From Marchantia polymorpha subsp. ruderalis (lineage: Eukaryota; Streptophyta; Marchantiopsida; Marchantiales; Marchantiaceae), in contig AP031351.1 of assembly GCA_037833965.1 (NCBI GenBank), positions 25,184,501 to 25,248,500 on the forward strand: a DNA stretch of 64,000 bases, given 5' to 3'. Positions within the stretch are counted from its first letter, which is position 1, and every line of letters starts with the position of its first letter. The position numbers and the translations under genes are program-made. This document shows positions 34,801 to 45,300 of this stretch, piece by piece. The notes under the pieces were generated by a model. It worked only from the letters and a program-made list of their open reading frames with translations, was not told the DNA's origin and made no database searches.

Positions 34801-35344
34801 GTGAATAAAGAGATCCAAGGCTCTTTTCTTGAGGGGCTTTTCTATCATTCGGATTGCCTTGGTTGTGAACCTGTATCCACTATGTGTATGTGTGCTAGTG
34901 TGTGATCAAGACATCGAGCACAATGCGCTCATGTTTGTCGAAGTTACCGCATCATGAGTTGTGAGTGTCCAACTTGAATGTTCTGAGTAGCCGCGTGTTC
35001 CTTGGGATTTAAGCAAATTTGAGTCTGGGTATTCGGGTCAGTGAGTCGGGATGTATGCAATGCTGGGAAGTTTTTCCCCTAAAATATGAGTGTGGGGTCG
35101 TAGGTAATTCCCACAAGCGTTGATTAGAAAAGTTTCAAGTTGTGAGTGTGATTATGCGCTACTCTGTAGGTCTTCGGTCGTAACTAGGTAGTGTCTTCTA
35201 GGAGTGGCATTGGCCTAAGAAGTAAAACTCCTTAACAGAATGCTAATACGTGACAAATCGTTACTTTTGTGGATGTTTTTGTCCTCGTGGTATCGAATCT
35301 ATACCATTATGCTTCATTTTGATATTTGTCTGTCATTACACTTC
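31832..35344 (+). mobile_element. 3.5-kb insertion nested in the copia element
   Basis: Copia coding stops at the C-terminal edge of GAG-pre-integrase (about 35340) and resumes at the start of integrase (about 31825), so everything between is foreign to it. CTTGTG occurs at both edges (31826-31831 and 35345-35350) and may be a 6-bp target duplication, though six bases could match by chance. I see no terminal inverted repeats, LTRs or transposase. Its content is the plus-strand coiled-coil unit. Whether it is a transposon, a captured gene or a retrocopy is open. Confidence 0.5.
31932..34804 (+). pseudogene. decayed coiled-coil protein of a multicopy liverwort family
   Basis: One long protein is read across successive plus-strand frames: 31932-32873 (intact, 313 codons), 32989-33786 (one stop at 33337), 33780-34277, then 34274-34804 (stops at 34607 and 34715). 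Frame changes fall near 32.9, 33.77 and 34.25 kb. The first part is basic, then a globular block with LWTIEHWANVMGPCVGSDED, ARTTYVTAWQVGFFKRVL and FLVNFYRGMVLLTRE. A low-complexity acidic/proline middle follows. The last 300 residues are a long coiled coil (LAKESERCAELEKTCGGLR, LARLEKSREAYDAAVQQSE) ending EIVNVLRRLGAE. I recall near-identical blocks in many uncharacterised Marchantia proteins, some labelled as putative plant transposon proteins; function unknown. Codons and composition differ clearly from the AT-rich copia sequence around it. Confidence 0.65.
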
Positions 35345-36840
35345 CTTGTGCAGCATGATGAGCAAAATGGAGCTGACCTTAAAACAGACGGTAAGTCATG
35401 GACCTCTACTTCTTCCTTCATAAAAGAGAGTACCTTGTGGCTGGCGTGGACAAACCTATAGTGCCACAGGAGTGTAGCATGTTCCTTTGAGTTTACTTTA
35501 ATGCTATTGATTGATTGATTTGGAGGTCAAAATTTATAGAGATTTTTCTTCTAATCTCGTTTCCCTTTAGTGATGACTTGTTATGCTGCTGGCAAAGGAA
35601 AGTCTCGGAAGATCCAACAGTGCGTTGAATCAAACAGAATCTTGGGGCGCTTTTCTTCGTCCGCAATCAACTCGATTGACAGCAAGTTCTTTTTTATACC
35701 AAGTACGTACAGAACATTGTCAATTTGTATTCCTATAGAGGGTGTGGAAACTTTCACAGAATCCTTTCCTGCAACATTCAGTGGATGATCTCTTGTAGTG
35801 CTAATCTTGCATCTACAGTTCAAATCCAAGTCACTTATGATGCTCTTTTGTACAGTAACATGTTTGGACGCTCTAGTATCGATAAATCATTCATTGCTAC
35901 TTCTCTCTGTTAGGTTTAGTTTGAACATGTTGACGGTTAGATTAATCTCACTTTCCACAAATTCTTCTTCCTCGCTGGTACTATCAAAGTTATCGACAAT
36001 GTTGATGAAGGTTGCCTTCTGCAGTCGTTTAGCCTTGCGTCCCTTCAGCTCAATTGCCAAAGTAGGACAGTTTCTCATCCAGTGTTCCTTAGAAGCATAG
36101 TAGTGGCATTCGCTTGCCGTATTTTTCTTGAGCTTGTGTCGAGCATCGCTGATTGCTCAGCTTCACATGCGTCCTCCAAAGCTCTTCTTACTATTCGTCA
36201 ACAGCACTTCTTGATCGCTACGCTTGCCACCCTTAATCTCTCTTCGTATGTCATATTGTAACAAGATGACGGTGAGCTTAGTAACTGTGAGCAGTGTGGG
36301 TTGGTACATGTCAGAATTCACCAGGGCTTTTTAACTCTCCGGTAAGGCCATCAAAATTTGTTCAACAATCTCAGATTCGTTGATGACCTCTCCAATACAC
36401 ACAATAACGTGTTCTTTAACTTGCTTCAGGAATTTTGGAATGACAGCTCCTTCATTCATCCTTAGATTTAAAAGCTTTCGCCGGAGTAAAAGCTTTCTGG
36501 AGTTTGTTCCGTTGGCGTATAAGTCTTTCAAAACCTTCCAACATTTGTCAGGCTTTGTAATACAAGCAATGTAGGGAATTACATTATCTAATACATATAG
36601 TGCTATTATGTTAGAGCTCTATTCTTTAGTACTTGCAAAGCGTTTATATTAGCTTGAGCGGTACGTGCCACTGTCCCAGCTGGAGGGTTAACTACTCGCC
36701 AAATATCATCTCTATTGAGTATGTTACATAGCTTAAAACTCCAAACTGCGTAGTTTGAAATTCTCTCTAACTTGATGGCTCTTCAATGAGTGCATCTCTT
36801 CAATGAATGCATTGCTAACAAGTGCTACTTGTGATCCGTT
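35340..36840 (-). pseudogene. copia gag, protease and GAG-pre-integrase, broken
   Basis: Right to left: gag start (ISNYAVWSFKLCNILNRDDI at about 36.75 kb), gag core (LLRRKLLNLRMNEGAVIPKF and ESEIVEQILMALPES in the open frame 36531-36331). A zinc knuckle CHYYASKEHWMRNC (about 36.07-36.11 kb) has its second Cys replaced by Tyr. The protease motif IDTRASKHVT (about 35.87 kb) has DTGA changed to DTRA. Then VLYVLGIKKNLLSIEL (in 35829-35581), and the GAG-pre-integrase signature LLWHYRFVHASHKVLSFM (about 35.43-35.48 kb). The damaged protease and knuckle, plus stops, make this copy dead. Confidence 0.8.
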
Positions 36841-36934
36841 ACAATTGTCAAGTGAGTGACTCGGTTCGTGCTAGGCTGTCAACAAATAGTGTGAGACCTT
36901 GTTGGGCACGGACTAACAGTCACTTTGATATCTC

Positions 36935-36946
36935 CGCTCTGATACC
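36935..36946 (-). promoter_or_regulatory. copia primer-binding site (initiator tRNA-Met)
   Basis: GCTCTGATACCA on the plus strand is the exact complement of TGGTATCAGAGC, the usual plant copia primer-binding site matching the 3' end of initiator tRNA-Met. It directly abuts the right LTR, which fixes the element's orientation as minus. Confidence 0.9.
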
Positions 36947-37244
36947 ATGTAAGATAACGAGGTTTCATTGACACAATGAAAACAGATGCTTTACTCAAAA
37001 TGCGAAATACAATATATAGTGAGTGTGGGGCGCAGCCCACTTCCTTGTTTGCTAATTTGAGTGTCTATTGTTGATAACCTCAGCTTAAATGTTGCCAATC
37101 AGATGCTGAGCTTTTTGCCCACACAGCCGCCAGTCTCACCCACCAGCTTCTCGTGAAACGCTCAATTGCCGGGTCGTGGCCATGTCAGCATGGTGGAGCT
37201 TAGTCACTCAAAGTGACACATGGACAGTCTCCAAACTGCCAACA
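36947..37244 (-). repeat. 5' LTR of copia element
   Basis: This is the second copy of the roughly 297-bp TG...CA repeat at 27986-28282. It lies next to the primer-binding site, so it is the 5' LTR. The two LTRs differ at scattered sites (roughly one in ten by eye), consistent with an old insertion and with the many stops in pol. Confidence 0.87.
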
Positions 37245-38935
37245 TTGAATATTTTGGCAAGAAGTACTCGCATGCTAGCTCAACTTAATGGCTACGGAAA
37301 TTGAATACATGAGTTCATGCAAGTGTCAAAAGAACTACGGAGATCTAGTGATAATCTGACAATTCAAAATATAGAGAATGGTAGTTGCTTTGTTGAAGCA
37401 AAACATATCAAGTTTGAGGACGTGAAGATAGTCACACCTTCAATCAACTTTGGTCAAAATTTTGACTTTGAGAATTGAACCATGTTTCAACTTACCTATT
37501 GCACATCCGAGACAAGCCTCTACAAGCAAAGGAGAAAATCTATCAAAACATCAACAGATTTTTGATTGAAGTCTCACGTAGACAAGAGTAACTTTGTATT
37601 AGGTTTCTTTCTAGTACTTTTCACGAAGCAATTATATGGGTCACGAGTTTTCTGTTTACTCTATGGTTTTAAGTTAATTCTTTATGTTATTACTCTATTT
37701 TGTTATGACTAGAGCTTAGTTCTAGTTAATTCTTGTATAAAGAGGAGTCTTGTATTAGGCATTTGTTTTGAATTTCCCGATAAGTAATAATATAGGTTAC
37801 AAAAATTATTGTTTCTTTAACACAATTTAAAGTAAAGATTGTTAAGATTAACTTCAGTTAATGAGTAACCTCATGTTTCAACTATTTATAGTTTATAGTA
37901 TCAACAAATTTCTAACTCATGAAATTTGTTGAGGAAATTAATATAAATTAAATAGTACACAATAGTTTATCATCTTTAAATGTTCATGCTTTAGGTGAAG
38001 ATTTTGGCTCATGTGTAAAGGAGCACACTATTGCTGGTATTAATTTAATTGTATGGAATTACTCAGACTCCATATAACCCACCATATGTTACAATTCGAA
38101 TTTTCGTAACCCTATAGTTTGCTGTGGGGAAGAGAATGCCCCTAGTGGACCAAAGTACTCACAAGAATACTTCGGCCATGAGGCTGAAATGCTCCTCGTG
38201 ATAACAAGTCCCACAATTGCGACCATGTCATGTTGTTCAATCCGTTAGAAAATCTCCAGAGCCGACTGCAGCAGAGTCATTGGAAATGTCAATGTATGCT
38301 ACTATTTATTCCAATGGGCCATGCACGCCAGAACGACAGTCGATACTTTTCTGCGTGAGAATCTTGTGAGTTCTCACACTTAATCTATCCTAAATTGTTT
38401 AGTCATGCGATACATGCCTGTAAGTTACACCTTGTTTACAGGCCTTTATTAGCGACGTTCTCGACTTTGAGCCTTTCTTTGGTCATGATCCATAAGCGGC
38501 AAAATCATGCATGTACATGAAGTGGGTTGCGACTATTGAGGATAAGTGATTGGAAAGAGATCAAACATAAGTGGGAAAAACATAAGTGGGTTTCAAACTA
38601 TTGGGGGTAACCAAGGGCTACCCCCAATAGTTCAATTGATTCATCGTATAATACAATATCAATACGGTGATCTTTGTGCATTGTTCTTTTGCCAATCTGC
38701 TCTAAATCTAAACACATAAGAATTCGTGAGACTCGAAACGGTCAAGAGTTGCTTCGAAAGTGATATGTGTTTCAAACAAGCCCAGCCCCGTTGCAATTTC
38801 CACGTCAATTCGCCGAGAATCGCTGATGAACTTGGCGAGAAATCTCATTCAATTTCACAGGTTCCACTTCGTTTCTCCTTCGCTCCTCTGCATTTTCTGC
38901 TTGGCCTCTCCCCTTCCAATCCGCCCCTTTCAGAC
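37245..38935. other. intergenic flank of the copia element
   Basis: No gene is recognised. The part to about 37.9 kb is AT-rich and may be older LTR-type sequence (see the block at 37838-37892 shared with 26127-26185). A TATAAAGAGGAGTC-like promoter string is at about 37.74 kb. A perfect hairpin at 38596-38632 is listed separately. Confidence 0.4.
38596..38632. repeat. perfect hairpin, 14-bp arms
   Basis: AACTATTGGGGGTA and its exact reverse complement TACCCCCAATAGTT are separated by nine bases. The arms are more GC-rich than the surroundings. No gene abuts it, so a terminator role is not supported. It could be the end of a foldback element. Confidence 0.75.
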
Positions 38936-38943
38936 ATCTTCGG

Positions 38944-39013
38944 TTGAGTTTACACTGTAAACTCAACGAGTAAACTCAACACTGTAAAGTTTACACTGTA
39001 AACTTTACAGTGT
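38944..39013. repeat. two adjacent perfect palindromes with shared core
   Basis: The first, 38944-38966, has 11-bp arms (TTGAGTTTACA) around a single C. The second, 38979-39013, has 17-bp arms (ACACTGTAAAGTTTACA) around a single C. Both share the core GTTTACACTGTAAAC, and the same TAAACTCAAC and GTAAAGTTTACA words recur between and after them (to about 39.18 kb). Such nested self-complementarity in 70 bp is far beyond what the local composition would give by chance. Confidence 0.85.
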
Positions 39014-39019
39014 AACCTC

Positions 39020-41196
39020 ATTAAAAGTGTTATTTATTAAAAAATGCCGCCTTTGCAACAATGAAAATTGGGCTGATTCCACAATTAAACTTGGTTCTAT
39101 AGTGACTCTTTGGTTGCAATTGAGCTTTATAGTGTAAATTTTTAAAAGTTCGCAAGCACTGCGTAAAGTTTACAAAGTGCGTTGTTGACAACGGAAGAAT
39201 GTTATTATCCCAATCAAGCAAGCATTAGATCGCATTGTTGTCAGTATATTGTAAGTGAGTGGAAAGAGATCCCTGTATTTTTTAGCCAATTGTGGACTTA
39301 AATCGAAGGCATGATCACCTGAAGTATGTAATTTTCGGAAGAAAATAATATTACATACACCGCGAAGGTTTTTTAAAACTGGAATGCAAGAATATTCTGG
39401 TCATGAAACCAAGTTTCTCTCCCGTATTAGTATTGAAGACAAGTGATGTTAATCATCTTCAGCTGAGGTTTTGAAGAGTAATACAATTCACCTTTCTTGG
39501 ATTTTGGAAGTTGGCACTATTTTAGACCAGTATCCTCATCCTTAGGATTAGTAATTTCGAACTCATCTCTTCTCAAAGGACTAGTTCTTTGTGCTGTGAA
39601 TATACCCACGGTGAATAATCATGTGGCATGTTCATGGACTCTTCTAAATTTTGTTAGCTTTCGATGGCTTTAGGTGTCCCTTGAACATATAACATGAGGG
39701 CAGAACTTAAGCTAAGCACAATGGAGAAACAACACTCCATGATTTTCTCGTGAAATAAACTCAATATTTTATGGTTTCAAGACTGTAACAACAATTTTTC
39801 AATACAAATGCCAAAATTACCATTTTTATGAAATTTTGGGTGCCACAATTAACGAAAAGGTGACAAAAGCCACTTTTAATGAGGTCTGGGCTACGCACAC
39901 ATTCCCATCTCGTATGCTCTTCTGTTCTGCATCAAAGTCTTCCTTTTGCTCATCGCATCTCGTTCCACTCTCGGTACTGGCGTTCGCCTTTACCGCCGCA
40001 GTTCGCCGGCCACGCACGCCCGCTCGCCGCAATCCTCCCCACGCGACGCGACGATGTCAAACCTCAAAAGCACAACATTCGCCGCGAGGAAATAAAAGCT
40101 TCGACGGGTCATCGGAATCACGAGCAGAGGATTAGGTCTGCCGTCCGCTGCTCTGCTCTGACTTGTGTCCGCTCCGGCTCCTCAAACCATTGGATGCAAA
40201 TGACTCTGAGGCGAGCAGTGCAGCGCTCGGAGGCCAATCACGGCGCTGCGATTAGATGCGGACGTTACAACTCGGAACGCCGCGGGGGCGGGCGGGCGGG
40301 TGAGGCCCTTCTGCCACGGTCGGCGAAAGGGAGGGCTCTCAGCTTTCCCGGGAAATAAATTCTGTCTGTCTGTCCGTCCATACGTGGCCACATTCGTACG
40401 AATTGGGATACGGCCAACCGCACCGTATTCGTATGGCGGAGGATCTTACGTGGACTGGGAGGACGACGACAGCCGACGCCAGCCGACGCCGGGATCCTGG
40501 ACCTCCGACCGGCCGTCACGGGAGCCCTCGTGCTGGCCCGTCGGCGATGTCCAGAAACTCGCAGCAGCAGCAGCAGCACCTGACTCCCGGTTATGAGCAC
40601 CTGCCAGGAGGCAGGAGGAAGGAGGAAGAAGGGTTGGCGTTCTTGAAGCGGACCTCGGACCTCGGACCCTGCGCCGGTCTAGAACTTTCTGTTTGGCTCA
40701 CACGGCCCCCGGACCGAAGGATGGACGCCCGAGCTGCTTGGCTCGCCCTCGTAACGTGTTGCGGGGCAGAGACATTTCCCAATGCAGGGGAAGGGATGGC
40801 GGTCACGGTTGCAGGGCACTGGCACTTTGCTTGGATCGAGAAATAGGTTGTTGTAGAGGCGTTCGAGTCGAATTCCTCGTGAGAAGAAGAGTGAAAATGC
40901 GGTGAGGTGAGATGATCTGATCTGAATAGCAGGGCGGAGCGATCTTCTTTGGAGAGGAATGACGAGGAGAGGTGATCGACATCCAGGAGAATATGAATCT
41001 GAAAGGGGTGCGCGGAAACGTGGATCATTATGGGACGGTGTGCTTGTAGGCGTGCGGGCGTCGGCGATGGATGGATTTGCGGTGGGTTTCGGACCCGGGG
41101 CTTAGTGCAAGTGAGGAGTAGGATAGACAGGACAGACCAGGCGGTAGGAAGAAGCTCGACGGAAGAGTGGAGAGGGAGGAATGAGGAGGTGGTCCG
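39020..41196. promoter_or_regulatory. intergenic, then CpG-rich island before the 385-aa frame
   Basis: 39.0-39.85 kb is AT-rich and empty. From 39.9 to 41.2 kb the sequence is GC- and CpG-rich with open frames on both strands, as at the other gene starts here. It probably holds the promoter and leader of the plus-strand frame that starts at 41197. A (GCA)6 run lies at 40561-40578. No reading frame inside the island resembles a known protein. Confidence 0.4.
40561..40578. repeat. (GCA)6 microsatellite
   Basis: Six uninterrupted GCA triplets in the CpG-rich island before the 385-residue frame. Confidence 0.9.
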
Positions 41197-42354
41197 ATGA
41201 GTCTCACAACAGGGAACTTGGATGCCTGTGCTGCCCAGATGGCGAGTTGGCAGCCGTTTGCAGGTGGCCCGGTAGAGATGGTCGAAGGGAATGTGGGCAG
41301 AGCAGGACCAGCGAGAGAGGAATCTTTTCACCCGGACGTTGTAGGGCATCCAAGCATCCCGAGGTGTAATTCTGGTACTTCGGCGATTGGTCAAGGCGCG
41401 TTTGATCCTTCACGCCTTGGAGTCCAACTCAGTGGGCGCAGCGTTAGCTGTCCTAGTCTGAATCTGAAGAGTGGAGAGGTTGCTTGTGCGGATAATTTAG
41501 CTCTGTTTCCCTGCAGGGATGTTGCTGTGTCGGCTTCCAGCGGGCAACATTTTGGGTCGGCAGTTTGTGTTCCATCACGAGGCATAACTTGGGGGGATAC
41601 CAGCTCGGCGTCACTGGCGAAATGCTACTCACTGCCAGCAGTTCAGGAGTCACGGTGGGATGTGTTTTCTGCCAATTGCATGTGCACCATCTCCTCCTCC
41701 AGGTTAAGCATGATGCATGAAGGAAGGAAAAGGGTGCGCAGGTGGAGCAAACGGAAGAAACAAATGTCACACGCCTTTCTCAGAAGCTTATGGAGGTGGA
41801 AGGAAGGCGTTCATGCTCGGAAGAGAAGAAAACGAGCAGTTGTGGGATCCTGTTCAGGTTCAGGAGCGAGGAGTTACACCTCCGACCCTCCCACGGTTGG
41901 AGCCGCTTCCTCGGGCAATCCGAAGTCTGTAATAGGAACAGACTCTAGTGGGGAACTTTTTTTCAGTGTGGTTGGCAACCAAATAAGTTGGGGCGCCGAT
42001 ATCATCGCATCCGCAGCGTCATCAGAATCAGGTTTCTGCACCGGGAATACCGAGGTGAGAGATATGGGTTCAGATCACCCGCTTCCTTGCTGGTTCAGTA
42101 ATCACAGTGATGGTGCCCTCAGCACGGAATCGGGGTATAACAGCGAACCTGGGTATAGCGCCGACAGCGAACTCAACTGCACGGATGACGGATTGGTCGA
42201 TGATGATGACGAGGAGGAGAAGCATCCTATGCATTTGGTAGTCTGGAAGGATACGGCACCTAGAAAGCCTTTCCACCGTGTGGATAAGGGTCAAGTGAGG
42301 GAAGGTATGCTCATGGCACCTTTAATTGTGCGTTTATCATTCGATGTATTTTGA
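41197..42354 (+). CDS. uncharacterised protein with basic and acidic stretches
   Basis: The open frame encodes 385 aa from ATG 41197. I do not recognise a domain. Residues 1-170 are Ser/Gly/Ala-rich. Residues 176-213 are strongly basic (EGRKRVRRWSKRKKQ and HARKRRKRA), a likely nuclear localisation signal. A Ser/Gly-rich stretch follows, then GALSTESGYNSEPGYSADSE and a run of Asp/Glu (336-341) before HLVVW. The STE.GY..EPGY..D.E plus acidic run plus hydrophobic-Trp arrangement is faintly like the STEPGYRGDAEFG...DEEE..LLFWG region of some small plant proteins of unknown role (ASG8 relatives), but this is a weak match from memory. GAAG|GTATGC at 42304/42305 is a possible splice donor, so the last 16 residues may not be the true C-terminus. 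The location after a CpG-rich island supports a real gene. Confidence 0.5.
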   Translation: MSLTTGNLDACAAQMASWQPFAGGPVEMVEGNVGRAGPAREESFHPDVVGHPSIPRCNSGTSAIGQGAFDPSRLGVQLSGRSVSCPSLNLKSGEVACADNLALFPCRDVAVSASSGQHFGSAVCVPSRGITWGDTSSASLAKCYSLPAVQESRWDVFSANCMCTISSSRLSMMHEGRKRVRRWSKRKKQMSHAFLRSLWRWKEGVHARKRRKRAVVGSCSGSGARSYTSDPPTVGAASSGNPKSVIGTDSSGELFFSVVGNQISWGADIIASAASSESGFCTGNTEVRDMGSDHPLPCWFSNHSDGALSTESGYNSEPGYSADSELNCTDDGLVDDDDEEEKHPMHLVVWKDTAPRKPFHRVDKGQVREGMLMAPLIVRLSFDVF

Positions 42355-45300
42355 GATGCTTTGGAGTTCTTCCTGTAAGTCCATTTCTCAAGCCTCATGC
42401 TGAGACATAGAATTTAGCCCAACGGTTTAAACGTCCAGTATTTCTGACCCATCAGATAGGGGCTGCCTTTATTTGCATCATAGCCACAGAGTTTCAGGAA
42501 AGCCACATTTTTGTATGACCAAGCGATGCACGTGCAAGACTTCGGTCATACTGCTTTAAAGCTTACGCAGAGCTAACATCGCTGATACAGATCGATTACC
42601 TTACAATTGTTGTTGCTATCACTTGGACTGAACTATGAAGGTGGGGGTAGCATCAGCGATGCTCTAGACGTTGTCAGATTATGCGACCTTTTGACATCCG
42701 TGTCATTGCGAGCCCCAAAAGCCAAACGTAAGCATGTTTGTTTAATGACCAGTCGAGACGACATATCCCCCGTTCGGGTGCAAGGTTCGAATTTGTGTAG
42801 TTAATGATAACAACAAAGACTTGATTGTGTGAGTCATGTGCCTGTTTGCGAAGGAGCACCCTGTCTACTTTTCTTCTGCGTCACTTGTTTGTCCTCTGAT
42901 TGACTGCAATGCTATGTTTTTATCGACATGTTTTGACCCTGTTCTTTATTGCTTGATAGACCCAATACATCGGGCTATGCCTTATATAGAGCCCCTGATT
43001 TTAACGCCCGGGGCTCTGCTCTCTGGCTGCATGTAAAGCCCTTGTGTTTGATCGTGCTTTACTTCAATTGTCCGTCGTCTGATTACGCTTCTATATGCTG
43101 GCTCGCAGAATGCGTGGTGGAACTTTTTTATGGAAAGAATCATAGAATCCGAAGATTACAGCCACGACTACGACAGACAAGGCGACCATGGAGACAACCT
43201 GATTTGTTCAAGAGTACCAGGTACATCACTGATCCTTTGAGAAATGTTACTAGCCTCTGAGCAGGGGCATATATTAACTCACAGGTCGATACCCGAATGT
43301 GTCGTTCGAGGGGGCTTTTATCCCGGTCCTGATGAACATTGACAGGTCTCTGATCTCTAATTAATCGATAGAAAGTGATGCACAAGTGTTGAATGTTATG
43401 CAGAATGTCATGCACCAATATTTACCTCTCATCTTCGCAATGAAGCTAGTTTTGATTTTGGAATTAGTTCGTCGGTCACTCATTGTCTTAGTAGAAAATT
43501 CAACGATGATATGTAAATCCGGACGTTATATTTCAGCCGGATTTACACACATCAACAACCCAATCATTGAAATGTTTCTCTTATTTGCAGATAATGCGGA
43601 CTCGTGGTGATCCGCGTCATGTTGATTGGGCCTTTTCTATGGTATATGTTATTCAGAGTCACAAAGGTGTCAACTCTTCTTCAAGTTTTCTCTTCTGTTC
43701 CCAGTCTAATCTAAGAAAATCTTGATTTGTAATCAAAAGGGACGTAATCATCGTTAAATCGGTTAAACCAGTCCGATCAGTATTGACCTTGTCTTTCAAA
43801 TCTTTCAGCTGTGATTGATTTGAAATGAGAGCCACCACTTCAACGGGCGTGTTCTCCAATGCCAAGGTTGAATTTTTGGTCACGAAACTAGACGTGTATA
43901 TGAATCAATCATCAAATCCCACTTTTCATCTGTCGTTAAAATGTATCGGCGCCGAATATGTATCTTACCTGTTGTTTATGTGGTTGTTTATGCAGATATC
44001 GCACCTGATGTCCTTTGCAAGGTTCCTTGTTTTATTTCTCTGTGATATCCATGTTACCTGCCGTCCATGTACGGGGTGTAGATAATATAACAAGAATCTT
44101 GAGGTTTGGAAGGGCTTTCAGTTACGGAATGACAGGTGTATAGTTAGAAGCAAAATTGTTGAGGTTTGGAAGGGCGTCCAGTGTAGGATCTTTGAATTGC
44201 AACCTCAAGCAGTTTGTTCAGTTTTTCACTTCATGTTGATGGAATTGTGAGCTGGGAGTTATCTTAAAGAAATTACAGGATTTTGCAGCAATGCGTGCAT
44301 CACGCAGCGAACTTGTTTCTCGTATTGAGAATTTGTTCATCTCTATGTTTTATGTGTTCTACATATTTCTGTATTTAGCTGTCTTGGGCTTAGCCTTAGT
44401 GAGCAGAATGAGGTAATGAAGTGAAGAATGGCAGTACTCAGTGATAGTTTACAACGAAATAAAACCTACGAGATGAATGAATACAAATGGCCGACAATGA
44501 ACACAACTTCACAAAGATTTACTAAAACTCGCTTGCCTTTGAAATCATGTCTCTGAAATTCCACTCTTGGGATGTGTTTGCCCAAAATAGCAAGGTACAT
44601 GTATTCGGATATCAATGAGGATCTAACAAAGTTGTACTCCTAGCAATTGACTCAAAGAACGTCATTTGGCTGAATGGTAACAATACATATTAAATCTTGT
44701 AATTTTCCGTTGGCAAAGAGCTGCCTTCAGATTGTACAAAATATAAATATTTACATGCATTATATTCTCTATATTGTCTCTACACGAGTTAATCTCTGAC
44801 AATTTTCACTTTGTACAATGTGGATTCCAGATTTTAAATAGAGACTGTAATCTCCCGAACTAATATCTATCTATGTTTCTATGTATGGTCATTTTTCCGT
44901 TTATTATTCAGTTAGTATTTGTGTCTATTATATTTTATTTTTATAGTTTCCACCAATTTGATACGGTTTCAGTACGTATTTGTCTCACACAATAAAGGTG
45001 GATGGTCTTTCACATATAACACGTCCTGAATGTAATCTACTAACCAGAAATTGAAACTGATCATAGCACAATTTCATAAAAGATTCGTGGTCTCATCGTT
45101 GTTCCAACACTGTCCCCTCTAACTACACAATCTGAAAGTTATTTCTCAAAGAAGTGTTCAAATCTTATTTTAAAACACGACAAAAAATTGACTTAATCTG
45201 ATGGCCAAGATATGTTACAGTTGTTATTTATTCTATTGGAGATAGAGTTGTATTTTCAAAAGCATGTGAATGTTTTGTGGATGGTTACTCCAATTATGAA

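Larger units (their letters stand above)
27986..37244 (-). mobile_element. decayed Ty1/copia LTR retrotransposon, minus strand
   Basis: The element is bounded by two direct LTRs (27986-28282 and 36947-37244, about 90 percent identical by eye). A primer-binding site lies inside the right LTR, which is therefore the 5' LTR. From right to left come gag, protease, GAG-pre-integrase, integrase, reverse transcriptase and RNase H, the copia order. All domains carry stops or frameshifts. Its flanks (ATGGA and TTGAA) do not form a clear target duplication, which fits an old insertion. About 3.5 kb of foreign plus-strand sequence splits it between GAG-pre-integrase and integrase, explaining the 9.26 kb length. 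Confidence 0.85.

Noticed and set aside
40591-41394. 267-codon minus-strand frame
   Set aside because: It runs opposite the start of the plus-strand 385-codon frame and through the CpG island, and its Ser/Pro/His-rich sequence looks like a composition shadow.
42770-42805. tRNA-like GGTTCGAAT box
   Set aside because: A B-box-like GGTTCGAAT occurs, but no acceptor stem, anticodon arm or A box can be folded around it.
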